Program-made: the position numbers and the translations under genes
Source: Shewanella oncorhynchi
GTDB taxonomy: Bacteria > Pseudomonadota > Gammaproteobacteria > Enterobacterales > Shewanellaceae
Length of the DNA: 64,000 nt
NCBI RefSeq assembly: GCF_012584455.1
Contig: NZ_JABAEB010000012.1
Span: 107,001-171,000, forward strand
Direction: 5' to 3'
Notes under the pieces: generated by a model
What the model saw: the letters and a program-made list of their open reading frames with translations, nothing else
What the model was told of the DNA's origin: nothing
Databases searched by the model: none
Shown: positions 44,101 through 52,710 of the stretch, piece after piece
How the letters are laid out: the number at the start of each line of letters is the position of its first letter
Position numbering within the stretch: the first letter of the stretch is position 1

Positions 44101-47100
44101 ACGCCAACAGTACAGAGTTTTAACCCCCTAGATGGCGCTATTGGGGTGGCAGTTGGTGCCAATTTTGTGCTGACCATGAATGAAGATATTCAACTCGGTA
44201 GCGGTAATATCGTTATTTACAACACCGACGATGTGGCCGTAGCGACGATTGATGTGGGTTCACCTGTTGGACAGTTAACGATAACGGCGGGTGTGTTGAC
44301 TATTAATCCAGCCGCTAACCTAGTTGAAAATACCAGTTATTACATTCAAATCGCTAATGGGGCTATTACCGACTTGGCGGGTAATCTTTACGCCGGAATT
44401 AGCAATAAAACCGATTGGAATTTTACCGTTGCCGATGTTACACCTCCAGTGGTTACTGGGATTGTCGTGACGGGATCGCCAGCAGCGAATGGGGCTAGTC
44501 TAGTATTTACTGTGAGTTTTGATGAGGTAGCGAGCAATCTATCTACCGATGATTTTGTGCTCACGGCAACAGGCTCGGCAAGTGGCAGTATTGCCAGCGT
44601 TTCTGCGGCATCTGGAACAAGTGTTGATGTGACGGTGAATACTGTGAGCGGCACTGGTAGCCTGAGACTCGATGTCAAGGCGAATTCCAATATCCAAGAT
44701 GTTTCCGGTAACGGTAATGGAACCAATGGCTATACTGCCGCTTATACCGGTGGCGCAAATCACACAGTCGATCGCGATGCGCCTTTAGCACCTTCGGGAC
44801 TCGATCTTGCCACGGCTTCCGATTCTGGGATCAGCAGCACAGATAATTTAACCAGCGATACCACTCCGACACTCACAGGCAACGCTGAGGCGAATAGTAC
44901 AGTGACGCTCATGAGCAGTATCGATGGTGTATTGGGTACCACAACTGCAGATGGTTCTGGAAATTGGTCGTTTACCACGCCACTATTAACCAGCAATTCC
45001 GCGCACAACATTACGGCCACTGCGACCGATGTTGCGGGCAATACTGGCGCGGTGTCGACGGCACTTGCGCTTACGCTCGATACACAAATCCCCACGATAA
45101 CCAGCTCGGCTCCTGCAGTAGGTGCCGCGGCCGCGGATGCCAGTGTGATATTCAACCTCGCTTTTAGCGAATCTGTGAATAGTCTGACGACGGATGATTT
45201 TGCTCTGGCGAGCACAGGCACTGCGTCTGGCACTATTTCGAGCGTTTCTGCTAGCTCTGGAACTGGTGTTGTCGTCACTGTTAATGGCATATCGGGTACG
45301 GGTAGTCTGAAGGTAGGCCACACAACGAGTGATATTGTTGATGATGCGGGTAATGCACTCGGTACCTATAGTGCTGGCACTGCACACTCTGTCGATACGG
45401 ATGCACCAACTATTTCGGGTGTCAGTTTTGACCAGACGTCGGTGACTCAGGCAAATCAAAATGCGATTAGCCTGACCTTAGCGAGTGCGGAGGTGGGAAC
45501 CAGCGCAAATTACACTATTACTGGCAGTTCAGGCACGCCTGTTACAGGATCTATTGCGGTCGCAAGTGCGTCACAACAGATCGTCAATATAGACGTGAGC
45601 GGCTTAGGGGATGGCACTCTGACAGTGAGCCTTACCCTGACCGATGCGGCGGGTAATGTTTCTAGTCCCGCAGTGACCGATACCATATCGAAGGATGCTG
45701 TAATTCCCGCAGTGAATGTGGTTAATGTTAACGATGGCCATTATGGGGTCGGCAGTGCTATTGATATCACTCTTACTCTGACCGAGGATGTGACGGTTTC
45801 TGGCACACTTTCTACGCTGTCGCTCGATATCGATGGTGTGGCTCGTCAGGCTGTGTTTGTGTCTGCGGCGAGTGGTGTGCTGACCTATAGATATACTGTC
45901 CAAGCGGGTGATAACACGGGGGCGAGTGGGTTAATTGTCGATGCCAATGGCATAGTCCTTAATGGCGATACTATGCGAGATGCGGGCAGCAACGATGCTG
46001 ACTTAAGCTACAGTCAGTGGAACAGTGTCAATGTGATTGTCGATACGACGGCTCCCGTCGATCCAGTGGTTACTACACCTGCTGGCGCCATCAGTACCAA
46101 TCAGGCAACGACATTGGTCAGCGGTACGCACGCTGAAGATGGGGTGACAATCAGCCTCTATGCCGATGTGAACAATGATGGCGTTGCCGATAATGCGACT
46201 GTGTTGGATGATACTATTGTGGTGGCGGGCGCTTGGACCCTGAGCGCTGCATTATCGACGGACAGTGACAATAATTTTGTCGTGGTTGCCAGCGATGCTG
46301 CGAGTAATGTTTCTGCGCCTCAGAATGTCCCTACTATTACTCAAGACGCCACTGTACCTGTCGCACCTTCTGCGCCTGATCTCGATGCGGCAAGCGATTC
46401 AGGTGTGAGTTCAACGGATAATATCACCAAGAATACGACTCTCATACTGACTGGCACGGCAGAGGCCGGCGCCAGCGTTGTCCTTAGCAGCCATCTTGAT
46501 GGAGTGCTTGGTACAGTCAATGCGGATGGTAGTGGTGACTGGAGTGTCAACGCAACGAGCGTGAGCCCTGGAACCCATAGCATCACAGCGGTTGCGACAG
46601 ATATTGCAGGAAATAGCAGTGTTGCATCGAGCGCCCTTTCTGTAACTATTGATACGAGTGCACCCACTTCCTCGGCAATTACTCATCAAAATATTCAACC
46701 TGGCGAGAGCTCATCTATGCTCGCATTTACTATTGCAGATGATGTAACCGCTGCAACGGATATCCTAGTGACGCCAGCGAGTTCTGATACCACTGTGGTT
46801 CCACTTGCGGGTGTTGTATTGGCAGGAAGCGAAGCTGATAGAGGTGTGACTGTGACTGCGCTGGGATCTGGCACGAGCACCATCACCCTGACGCTAGTTG
46901 ATATTGCGGGTAATACTAGCACTCGGACCTTCGATGTTGTGGTGAATAGTGTACCCACTATTTTAGGGACACCTGCGACCAATGTGGCTCAAGGTACACT
47001 TTACAACTTTATGCCCATCGCAGCAGACGCGGACGGTAATAGTTTAGTCTTTGATATTACGAATCGACCTTCGTGGGCTGGCTTTAATACAGTTACGGGG

Positions 47101-50100
47101 GCATTGAGCGGTACGCCGAGCAATGCAGATGTTGGTATGACGACGGCAATTGTGATCAGTGTGAGTGATGGGGTGCTCAGTGCGAGCCTGCCCGCTTTCA
47201 ATCTCACAGTGACGAACGTCAACGATGCACCGACGATTAGTTCGACGGCGATGACGGCAGCAACTCAAGATGCGGCGTACAGCTACACCTTGACTGCAAT
47301 TGATTCTGATGTGGGTGATGTATTAACGCTGAGTGCCATCAATAAACCGAGTTGGTTAAGTTTCAACGCGACTACAGGTTTACTCAGTGGCACGCCAGGC
47401 AATGCGGATGTGGGCAGTCATGCGGTCACCTTAAGAGTGACGGACACGGATGGCTTAACGGCTGAGCAAAGCTTTAGTATCACGGTGACGAACGTCAACG
47501 ATGCACCGACGATTAGTTCGACGGCGGTGACGGCAGCAACTCAAGATGCGGCGTACAGCTACAGCTTGACTGCAATTGATTCTGATGTGGGTGATGTATT
47601 AACGCTGAGCGCAGTGACCAAACCGAGCTGGTTGAGCTTCAACGCTGTGACAGGGTTACTCAGTGGTACGCCGAGCAATGCGGATGTGGGCAGTCATGCT
47701 GTGTTACTGCGAGTGACGGACACGGATGGATTAACGGCTGAGCAGTCCTTTAGCATTACAGTTACGAACGTCAACGATGCGCCGACGATTAGTTCGACGG
47801 CGATGACGGCAGCGACTCAGGATGCTGCGTACAGTTACACCTTGACTGCAACTGACGCCGATACCGGCGACAGCTTAACGCTGAGCGCAGTGACCAAACC
47901 GAGCTGGTTGAGTTTCAACTCGGTGACAGGTCTACTCAGTGGTACGCCGAGTAATGCGGATGTGGGCAGTCATGCTGTGTTACTGCGAGTGACGGACGCT
48001 GACGGATTAACAGCAGATCAATCGTTTAGTATTACAGTCACTAATAGCAACGACGCACCTACCATCACTTCAACAGCAACTACGGCCGCTGTGCAAGACG
48101 CTGTTTACAGCTATACCTTTGCCGCTACAGATGTCGATGTGGACGACGTACTGACATTTAGTGCGGTGACTATACCAAGCTGGTTGAGCTTCAACGTGGC
48201 GACGGGTTTACTCAGTGGCACGCCTGGCAATGCTGATGTGGGCAGTCACCCGGTCACCTTACGTGTGACGGACACGGATGGCTTAACGGCTGAGCAGTCC
48301 TTTAGCATTACAGTGACTAACGTTAACGATGCGCCTGTTGCGACGAGTGCAAGTGTGACCTTAGAGGAAGATAGCTCTGTAATGATCACGCTTACTGGGG
48401 AGGATGCAGATAGTGATCCTCTTACCTATGAAGTGGTGAGCCAACCTGAATCGGGCACTTTGGAGCAGCATGGAACTGTGTGGTTATACACACCGGAGAA
48501 AGATTTCAACGGTGCAGATCAGATAAGCTTTATTGCTAAGGATGCTGAACTGAGTTCTGAGCCTGCAACTATCACCATTAATGTCACGCCAGTGAATGAT
48601 GACCCACAAGCTGTCGATGATAATTACACTCTAGCCAGCACCGCGGATGATAAATACACACTACCTGCGCTAGAGAATGATGTTGATGTGGACGGTGATA
48701 CTTTGACTATCGATGGCGCGGCGGCAGACATAGGTAGTGTGCAGATTACTGCTGATGGACTCATATTTACTGCCCCTGCAGCTTATGTTGGTCCGGTCGC
48801 ACTTCGTTATACCATTAGTGATGGTCAGAAAGGGCGCGCAAGTGCAAAAGTCAACTTACTGGTAGAAGGTGGGGAGGCTGACAATTTACCTGTTATTACT
48901 GTACCTAGTGATGTTGAGGTTAATGCAACAGGCTTGTTCACTCGGGTGGATCTAGGGTTTGCGAAGGCCGTCGATCGTAATGGTCATCCACTGCCCGTTT
49001 CTTTGGTCGATAAGCGTTTATTCTTTGCCCCTGGTAGTTATCTTGCTTACTGGCAAGCCGTAGATCGTGATGGCAACAAAGCGACTAAGGCTCAGAAAGT
49101 AAAAGTGCATCCATTAATTTCCTTGAGTAAAGATCAAGTCGTGGGTGAGGGTAATGAGGTTGTTGTTAGTATTCACTTAAACGGTGTAGCGCCTGAGTAT
49201 CCAATATCAGTTCCTTATACGGTTGCAGGTTCCGCGGACAGCAATGATCATGACTTAGTCGATGCGGTAGTGGAGATTACTTCAGGTACATTGGCCCATA
49301 TTCACTTTAGAACCATAGAGGATGGGGAAGTTGAGGCTGAAGAAGAGGTGTTGATCAGCCTAGATCCAAGTTTGAATTTAGGCAGTAAGAAGCAAACACA
49401 AGTGTCGATCACTGAGGCTAACATTGCCCCGAGTGTGACTCTTGAGGTGACTCAAGCGGGTGAACGTCAGTTGATCGTGGCACAAAATGGTGGCGAGGTT
49501 TATATTCATGCGCAGATTAGCGATGCTAACATGAACGATACTTTGACATCTGTATGGTCGAGTGGCGCGCTGAACTTGCAGTCCGATGATGAGGGGATGT
49601 TCTTCTTGCCAACAGAGATCTTGCCGGGCATTTATCCTGTGAGCTTGACTGTGACGGATAGCGGCTTACCCGCGCTGTCTACCACGGAGAAAGTTTATAT
49701 TGTTGTGCGCCCATCTCTGCCGGCTCTGACTGGGACTGATACCGACGGTGATTTGATCCCTGATAACCAAGAGGGATTTACCGATACAGACCGCGATGGC
49801 ATTCCAGATTACTTGGATGCAATCAATGAGTGTAACGTGATGCCTGAAGGTGAGTTGCAGCCTGTGTACTTCTTGGCAGAGGGGCAAGCGGGCGTGTGCT
49901 TACGCTTAGGTAATATTGCACTGATGCAAGAGCAAAGTGGTATTCAACTATTACCTAATCTGGTTCCTGAAGACAGTATCGCGGCCAATGTGGGGGGGAT
50001 TTTTGACTTCATTGCTACAGGACTACCGCAACAAGGGCAGAGTTACAGTCTGGTGATACCACAACGTTCGCCAGTTCCTGCCAATGCAGTATATCGTAAG

Positions 50101-51588
50101 TATCAAGCCCAAAATGGTTGGAAGGATTTTGTGATTGATGCGCGCAATAGTGTCGCCAGTAGTGAAGGCGAGCGTGGTTTCTGCCCTCCTCCTGGAGATA
50201 ATCGTTGGACTTCTGGATTAACTGAAGGCCATTGGTGTGTTCAGTTAACCATAGAAGATGGTGGGCCAAACGATGACGATGGCGTCGCTAACCGAACTAT
50301 TGTCGACCCAAGTGGCGTGTCAGTAATACTCAATGGTAACCATTTACCTGTGGCGAACCCAGATACGGCTTCTTTACCTTGGAATCAGAGTCTCGATGTC
50401 GATGTGCTCGCCAATGATACGGATAGCGATGGTGATGCCTTGACTGTAACACAAGTCACCAGCGAGTTCGGAACCGTAGTTATCTTGGCTAATCAGCAGT
50501 TAAGTTACACGCCAGCAACCGATTTCATCGGTACAGATGTGCTGGTGTATAGCATTACCGATGGTAAAGGTGGTACTGCGAGTAGTGAGTTGACTGTGAT
50601 TGTTAATGGCAATACGGCACCTACGACAGTGAACGATAGTGCTGCCATAGATGACAGAACGAGCTTGTTACTCGATGTGTTGAGTAATGACAGCGATCCC
50701 GATGGCAACGTTTTAACCTTAGTCAGCGCAACCGCGCAGCAAGGAACGGTTTCTGTTGAGTCTAATAAACTACGTTATATCCCTAAAACTGGATTTGATG
50801 GAGTAGATACTGTGAGTTATCAGATTAGTGATGGATTGGGCGGCGAAGCAACTGGGCAAGCGTTAATCACAGTTAAGGCATACCAAGATGTGGTGATAGA
50901 TAACAAGTCGGGTGGAGGCAGTATGTCCTTATGGGCATTAGGTTTGATTCTTACAATGGGTTTAATTCGCCGTAAGGAATTACATAAATTAGTCTTGGGC
51001 ACTGTGTTGCTCGTAGGCTCCGTTAATCAAGCAAATGCGGCTGATAACTGGTATGTCGAGGGATTTGTCGGGCAAGCTCAGGTTGATAGCAGCAGGCGAG
51101 ATCTACAGCCACAAGCGGGGACAGGCTTTGTAACATCGGTTGATGATAACGATACTGCTTTGGGTGTGAGTATCGGTTATCAATGGACTCCCTATGTTGC
51201 CATCGAATTAGGCTATGCCGACTTTGGTAATGGGACTGCGAGGATTGAGGGCGCAAGTCTCACCCCTGAGCAATATCATGAGCAGGTCAAAGCCGTGACG
51301 CCAGTTCTGGCCGATGGTGTCATGCTGGGATTACGTTTCACTTTACTCCAACATGAATCTTGGCGGTTTGAAGTACCCATCGGGTTGTTTAGGTGGCAAG
51401 CGGATATCAGTAGCACTATGGGCAATAGCCGTTTAACTACAGAGCTTGATGGTACAGATTGGTATGCGGGCGTGCGTTTTAGCTATCAATTTAGTGAGTC
51501 ATGGTCTGTAGGTTTGGGATATCAATATGTGGATATCGAGCCTAATGATTTCCTCAGTTACCAGCTCAATCTACGATATCAATTTTAA
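41167..51588 (+). CDS. Giant DUF4347 adhesin with Ig/cadherin repeats, GlyGly-CTERM-like signal and C-terminal beta-barrel
   Basis: 3473 residues. A signal peptide (to about 26) is followed by a DUF4347 domain (about 70-240) with HVVSHAQAG (His131) and LLFYGCDLA (Cys174). Then come three ~110-residue repeats (42414-43395; each with GDxVTAxWxN and SGTWTA(T/I)Y), Big-type Ig domains, and four exact 276-bp He_PIG/dystroglycan-type cadherin units (47212-48315). After these are cadherin-like tandem domains, a Calx-beta-like stretch, a TSP3 calcium motif (TDTDGDLIPDNQEG), a choice-of-anchor-U-like region (about 49,800-50,330) and two more cadherin-like domains. At 3248-3270 SGGGSMSLWALGLILTMGLI plus RRK resembles a GlyGly-CTERM signal. 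It runs into a second signal-like segment (ending ANA, 3291) and a ~180-residue outer-membrane barrel ending NLRYQF. Confidence 0.9.
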   Translation: MRHALLSGLSSLLLPFGLYGAGAIAAPSYQRSYLSSSISASTDLLLRSDTSLPQDLIDLSGDQLDIQSAHPVRELVIVDGAVAEADKSVLRRALKPSVQLVELDSSIAGLPQLINVLDGHKNLAAIHVVSHAQAGVILLGNSRITPEIIQQEVQAFAALKGAVREGGDLLFYGCDLAANESGEALLDIISNNTGLDVAASNNLTGNAELQGDWDLEVTRGNIESTLVFSEKALRDFSEVLAPIVDGTYDFAGWSGQGTAQLSTTHFRLTAKGGDGVTQNLGNGLGNFAYMHGGATSTNHYFYLRADGTNTTAFELTGLTGGEYAGYSSEFTNLRIVGYLQSGGTVTSSVVNGVSGAQNFAFGAGQLGSFSGVKLKGFKLFFDCASACTLPNDGPENFEFRSFTVANAIDTPPLPTVSDARIGISGASGTSGAYKIGDIVTATWNNTAGGDNNSGVTGVTVDFSQFGGGAAVAATDSSGTWTATYVITSGAIDASSRNVSVTATNAQGGTTTADTTNAVVDNVAPVVTDNRLGLSGATGTGGAYKIGDTVTATWNNTAGGDNNSDTISSATVNFSQFGGGAAVAAINSSGTWTATYTIVAGAIDTTNRNISFSATDNAGNNTTTADTSNATLDNVAPFVSDVYIGISGGTAGTFIAGDTVTASWDNSAIGDDNSDTISAATADFSQFGGGTVAATNNSGTWTAIYTLVAGAINTTNRNVSVTATDNAGNTRTQADSSNATVDNVVPAVTSVSVPANATYITGQSLDFTVNTSEAIIVGGTPRITLTLGASTVYASYLSGTGSSALTFRYTVQSGDFDTDGIAIAGSIEANGGTLKEGSGNTLNLVLNSIGSTTAVLVDAVPPTVSSVTVPTDNTYAVDDTLIFTVSSTENVTVNTGGGTPRIVLTIGGTTRYASYISGSGTSNLVFSYTVQAGDNDTDGIGLASSIDANGGALLDGAGNNLALTLNSVGSTTAILVDTATPTVQSFNPLDGAIGVAVGANFVLTMNEDIQLGSGNIVIYNTDDVAVATIDVGSPVGQLTITAGVLTINPAANLVENTSYYIQIANGAITDLAGNLYAGISNKTDWNFTVADVTPPVVTGIVVTGSPAANGASLVFTVSFDEVASNLSTDDFVLTATGSASGSIASVSAASGTSVDVTVNTVSGTGSLRLDVKANSNIQDVSGNGNGTNGYTAAYTGGANHTVDRDAPLAPSGLDLATASDSGISSTDNLTSDTTPTLTGNAEANSTVTLMSSIDGVLGTTTADGSGNWSFTTPLLTSNSAHNITATATDVAGNTGAVSTALALTLDTQIPTITSSAPAVGAAAADASVIFNLAFSESVNSLTTDDFALASTGTASGTISSVSASSGTGVVVTVNGISGTGSLKVGHTTSDIVDDAGNALGTYSAGTAHSVDTDAPTISGVSFDQTSVTQANQNAISLTLASAEVGTSANYTITGSSGTPVTGSIAVASASQQIVNIDVSGLGDGTLTVSLTLTDAAGNVSSPAVTDTISKDAVIPAVNVVNVNDGHYGVGSAIDITLTLTEDVTVSGTLSTLSLDIDGVARQAVFVSAASGVLTYRYTVQAGDNTGASGLIVDANGIVLNGDTMRDAGSNDADLSYSQWNSVNVIVDTTAPVDPVVTTPAGAISTNQATTLVSGTHAEDGVTISLYADVNNDGVADNATVLDDTIVVAGAWTLSAALSTDSDNNFVVVASDAASNVSAPQNVPTITQDATVPVAPSAPDLDAASDSGVSSTDNITKNTTLILTGTAEAGASVVLSSHLDGVLGTVNADGSGDWSVNATSVSPGTHSITAVATDIAGNSSVASSALSVTIDTSAPTSSAITHQNIQPGESSSMLAFTIADDVTAATDILVTPASSDTTVVPLAGVVLAGSEADRGVTVTALGSGTSTITLTLVDIAGNTSTRTFDVVVNSVPTILGTPATNVAQGTLYNFMPIAADADGNSLVFDITNRPSWAGFNTVTGALSGTPSNADVGMTTAIVISVSDGVLSASLPAFNLTVTNVNDAPTISSTAMTAATQDAAYSYTLTAIDSDVGDVLTLSAINKPSWLSFNATTGLLSGTPGNADVGSHAVTLRVTDTDGLTAEQSFSITVTNVNDAPTISSTAVTAATQDAAYSYSLTAIDSDVGDVLTLSAVTKPSWLSFNAVTGLLSGTPSNADVGSHAVLLRVTDTDGLTAEQSFSITVTNVNDAPTISSTAMTAATQDAAYSYTLTATDADTGDSLTLSAVTKPSWLSFNSVTGLLSGTPSNADVGSHAVLLRVTDADGLTADQSFSITVTNSNDAPTITSTATTAAVQDAVYSYTFAATDVDVDDVLTFSAVTIPSWLSFNVATGLLSGTPGNADVGSHPVTLRVTDTDGLTAEQSFSITVTNVNDAPVATSASVTLEEDSSVMITLTGEDADSDPLTYEVVSQPESGTLEQHGTVWLYTPEKDFNGADQISFIAKDAELSSEPATITINVTPVNDDPQAVDDNYTLASTADDKYTLPALENDVDVDGDTLTIDGAAADIGSVQITADGLIFTAPAAYVGPVALRYTISDGQKGRASAKVNLLVEGGEADNLPVITVPSDVEVNATGLFTRVDLGFAKAVDRNGHPLPVSLVDKRLFFAPGSYLAYWQAVDRDGNKATKAQKVKVHPLISLSKDQVVGEGNEVVVSIHLNGVAPEYPISVPYTVAGSADSNDHDLVDAVVEITSGTLAHIHFRTIEDGEVEAEEEVLISLDPSLNLGSKKQTQVSITEANIAPSVTLEVTQAGERQLIVAQNGGEVYIHAQISDANMNDTLTSVWSSGALNLQSDDEGMFFLPTEILPGIYPVSLTVTDSGLPALSTTEKVYIVVRPSLPALTGTDTDGDLIPDNQEGFTDTDRDGIPDYLDAINECNVMPEGELQPVYFLAEGQAGVCLRLGNIALMQEQSGIQLLPNLVPEDSIAANVGGIFDFIATGLPQQGQSYSLVIPQRSPVPANAVYRKYQAQNGWKDFVIDARNSVASSEGERGFCPPPGDNRWTSGLTEGHWCVQLTIEDGGPNDDDGVANRTIVDPSGVSVILNGNHLPVANPDTASLPWNQSLDVDVLANDTDSDGDALTVTQVTSEFGTVVILANQQLSYTPATDFIGTDVLVYSITDGKGGTASSELTVIVNGNTAPTTVNDSAAIDDRTSLLLDVLSNDSDPDGNVLTLVSATAQQGTVSVESNKLRYIPKTGFDGVDTVSYQISDGLGGEATGQALITVKAYQDVVIDNKSGGGSMSLWALGLILTMGLIRRKELHKLVLGTVLLVGSVNQANAADNWYVEGFVGQAQVDSSRRDLQPQAGTGFVTSVDDNDTALGVSIGYQWTPYVAIELGYADFGNGTARIEGASLTPEQYHEQVKAVTPVLADGVMLGLRFTLLQHESWRFEVPIGLFRWQADISSTMGNSRLTTELDGTDWYAGVRFSYQFSESWSVGLGYQYVDIEPNDFLSYQLNLRYQF
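47212..48315 (+). repeat. Four 276-bp tandem repeats in the giant adhesin gene
   Basis: Units start at 47212, 47488, 47764 and 48040, each at (ACGAACGTC/ACTAATAGC)AACGA(T/C)GC. The next conserved block at 48316 closes the array. All are exactly 276 bp (92 residues) and share PSWLSFN, GLLSGTP(G/S)NADVGSH and the T(D/A)GLTA(E/D)QSFSITVTN end. The first three units are much closer to each other than to the fourth, implying recent amplification or homogenisation. Confidence 0.95.
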
Positions 51589-51601
51589 GCGTTAGCATAT
51601 C

Positions 51602-51626
51602 AAAAGGGGCATTCGCCCCTTTTTAC
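51602..51626 (+). terminator. Terminator of the giant adhesin gene
   Basis: AAAAGGGGC with GCCCCTTTTT and a 4-base loop, about 15 bases after the stop at 51588. Confidence 0.92.
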
Positions 51627-51824
51627 TATCCAATAAAAACATCATATTTGAGAATATTTTGAAGGTGTTCACTTAAGGCTGGGCTGGGTTTGTGATGCAT
51701 ATCGCAAAGGATTTGTGGCTTACCATTAGGAGCATGTAATAAATTCAGGTTGTAGATTAAAGACAGGATAGTAAGATTGTCACTTACCTTATTTAATTTA
51801 TCGCTTTTTTATCCAGAGGCAGTT

Positions 51825-52406
51825 ATGTCGCAACGGCAGAATAAGCCGGAAATATTGCATACCGAAATTGTCGCGAGAAGCCGATTATTTCAAATTGAGC
51901 AAGTGCATCTTAAGTTCTCCAATGGTGTAGAGCGCCAATATGAGCGCATGAAAGGCGGTAGTCGTGGCGCTGTGATGATAGTGCCTATTCATCAAGGGAA
52001 AATGCTACTGGCACGCGAATATGCTGCAGGAACTGATAATTACGAACTCGGTTTCCCAAAAGGTTTGATCGATCCTGGTGAGACAGCAATAGAAGCTGCT
52101 AACCGTGAATTACAGGAAGAAATTGGCTTTGGATCGAATAAGCTCACCTTACTGAAAGAACTCAGCCTAGCTCCGGGTTATTTCTCTAGTAAGATGCAAA
52201 TTTTTCTTGCAGAAGATCTGTATGAGAGTCGCCTTGAAGGTGATGAGCCTGAGCCAATTGATGTGGTGCCTTGGGCGCTCGCCGATTGGGAAGCCTTGCT
52301 CGATGATGTCGATTTTTCTGAATCCCGTAGTGTGAGCGCGTTGTTTTTGGCGCAAAAATATTTATACCCAAACAACCTGAAGATGCAGGATTCAGCGGGA
52401 GTTTAA
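51825..52406 (+). CDS. nudE: Nudix hydrolase (ADP-compounds hydrolase)
   Basis: I start it at ATG 51825 (MSQRQNKPEIL, AGGCAG upstream) rather than at 51777; 193 residues. The Nudix box GLIDPGETAIEAANRELQEE plus IGF (about 80-103) is complete. NudE cleaves ADP-ribose, NADH and Ap3A-type substrates; conserved EYAAGTDNYELGFPKG fits this subfamily. The last ~14 codons (PNNLKMQDSAGV) lie inside one arm of a palindromic repeat element, so the C-terminus has been replaced or extended by repeat DNA. Confidence 0.93.
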   Translation: MSQRQNKPEILHTEIVARSRLFQIEQVHLKFSNGVERQYERMKGGSRGAVMIVPIHQGKMLLAREYAAGTDNYELGFPKGLIDPGETAIEAANRELQEEIGFGSNKLTLLKELSLAPGYFSSKMQIFLAEDLYESRLEGDEPEPIDVVPWALADWEALLDDVDFSESRSVSALFLAQKYLYPNNLKMQDSAGV

Positions 52407-52627
52407 CGCACTTTAGGCAAGGCGGTTATTTGCAGACCTAGCGGGCTAAGTTAAAAATAACCAACACAGCATAAAGTGCGTTAAAACCCGCCGGGACGGA
52501 GCGCCTAGGGCACTCCACTTCGGCGTTGCATCAATTTAAAAGGTGGCCGACATTCTGTCATTGATGCGCCTTCAATTGAAGCACCCTAGGCGCTCTGAAA
52601 CTCGTATCTTCAGGTAGCTTGGGTATA
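52363..52627. repeat. MITE-like inverted-repeat element at the nudE 3' end
   Basis: About 265 bases between imperfect inverted ends: left TATACCCAAACAACCTGAAG (52363-52382), right CTTCAGGTAGCTTGGGTATA (52608-52627). Nested inside are two further inverted pairs: TTAACGCACTTTA with TAAAGTGCGTTAA, and GAGCGCCTAGGG with CCCTAGGCGCTC. There is no coding capacity. It supplies the last codons and stop of nudE and separates it from cysQ. Confidence 0.85.
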
Positions 52628-52710
52628 TAACTTAAATAATCTTTTTCCTTTTAAGCGTTCAGAGTTTGCACGCTTGCAAAACATTCGCTCAGCAGGCGAT
52701 TGGAGTTGTT

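Noticed and set aside
41679..51256. Many minus-strand and other-frame ORFs of 60-190 codons within the giant adhesin gene
   Set aside because: They are antisense shadows of the repetitive, GC-biased repeat DNA; they lack ribosome sites and recognisable proteins.
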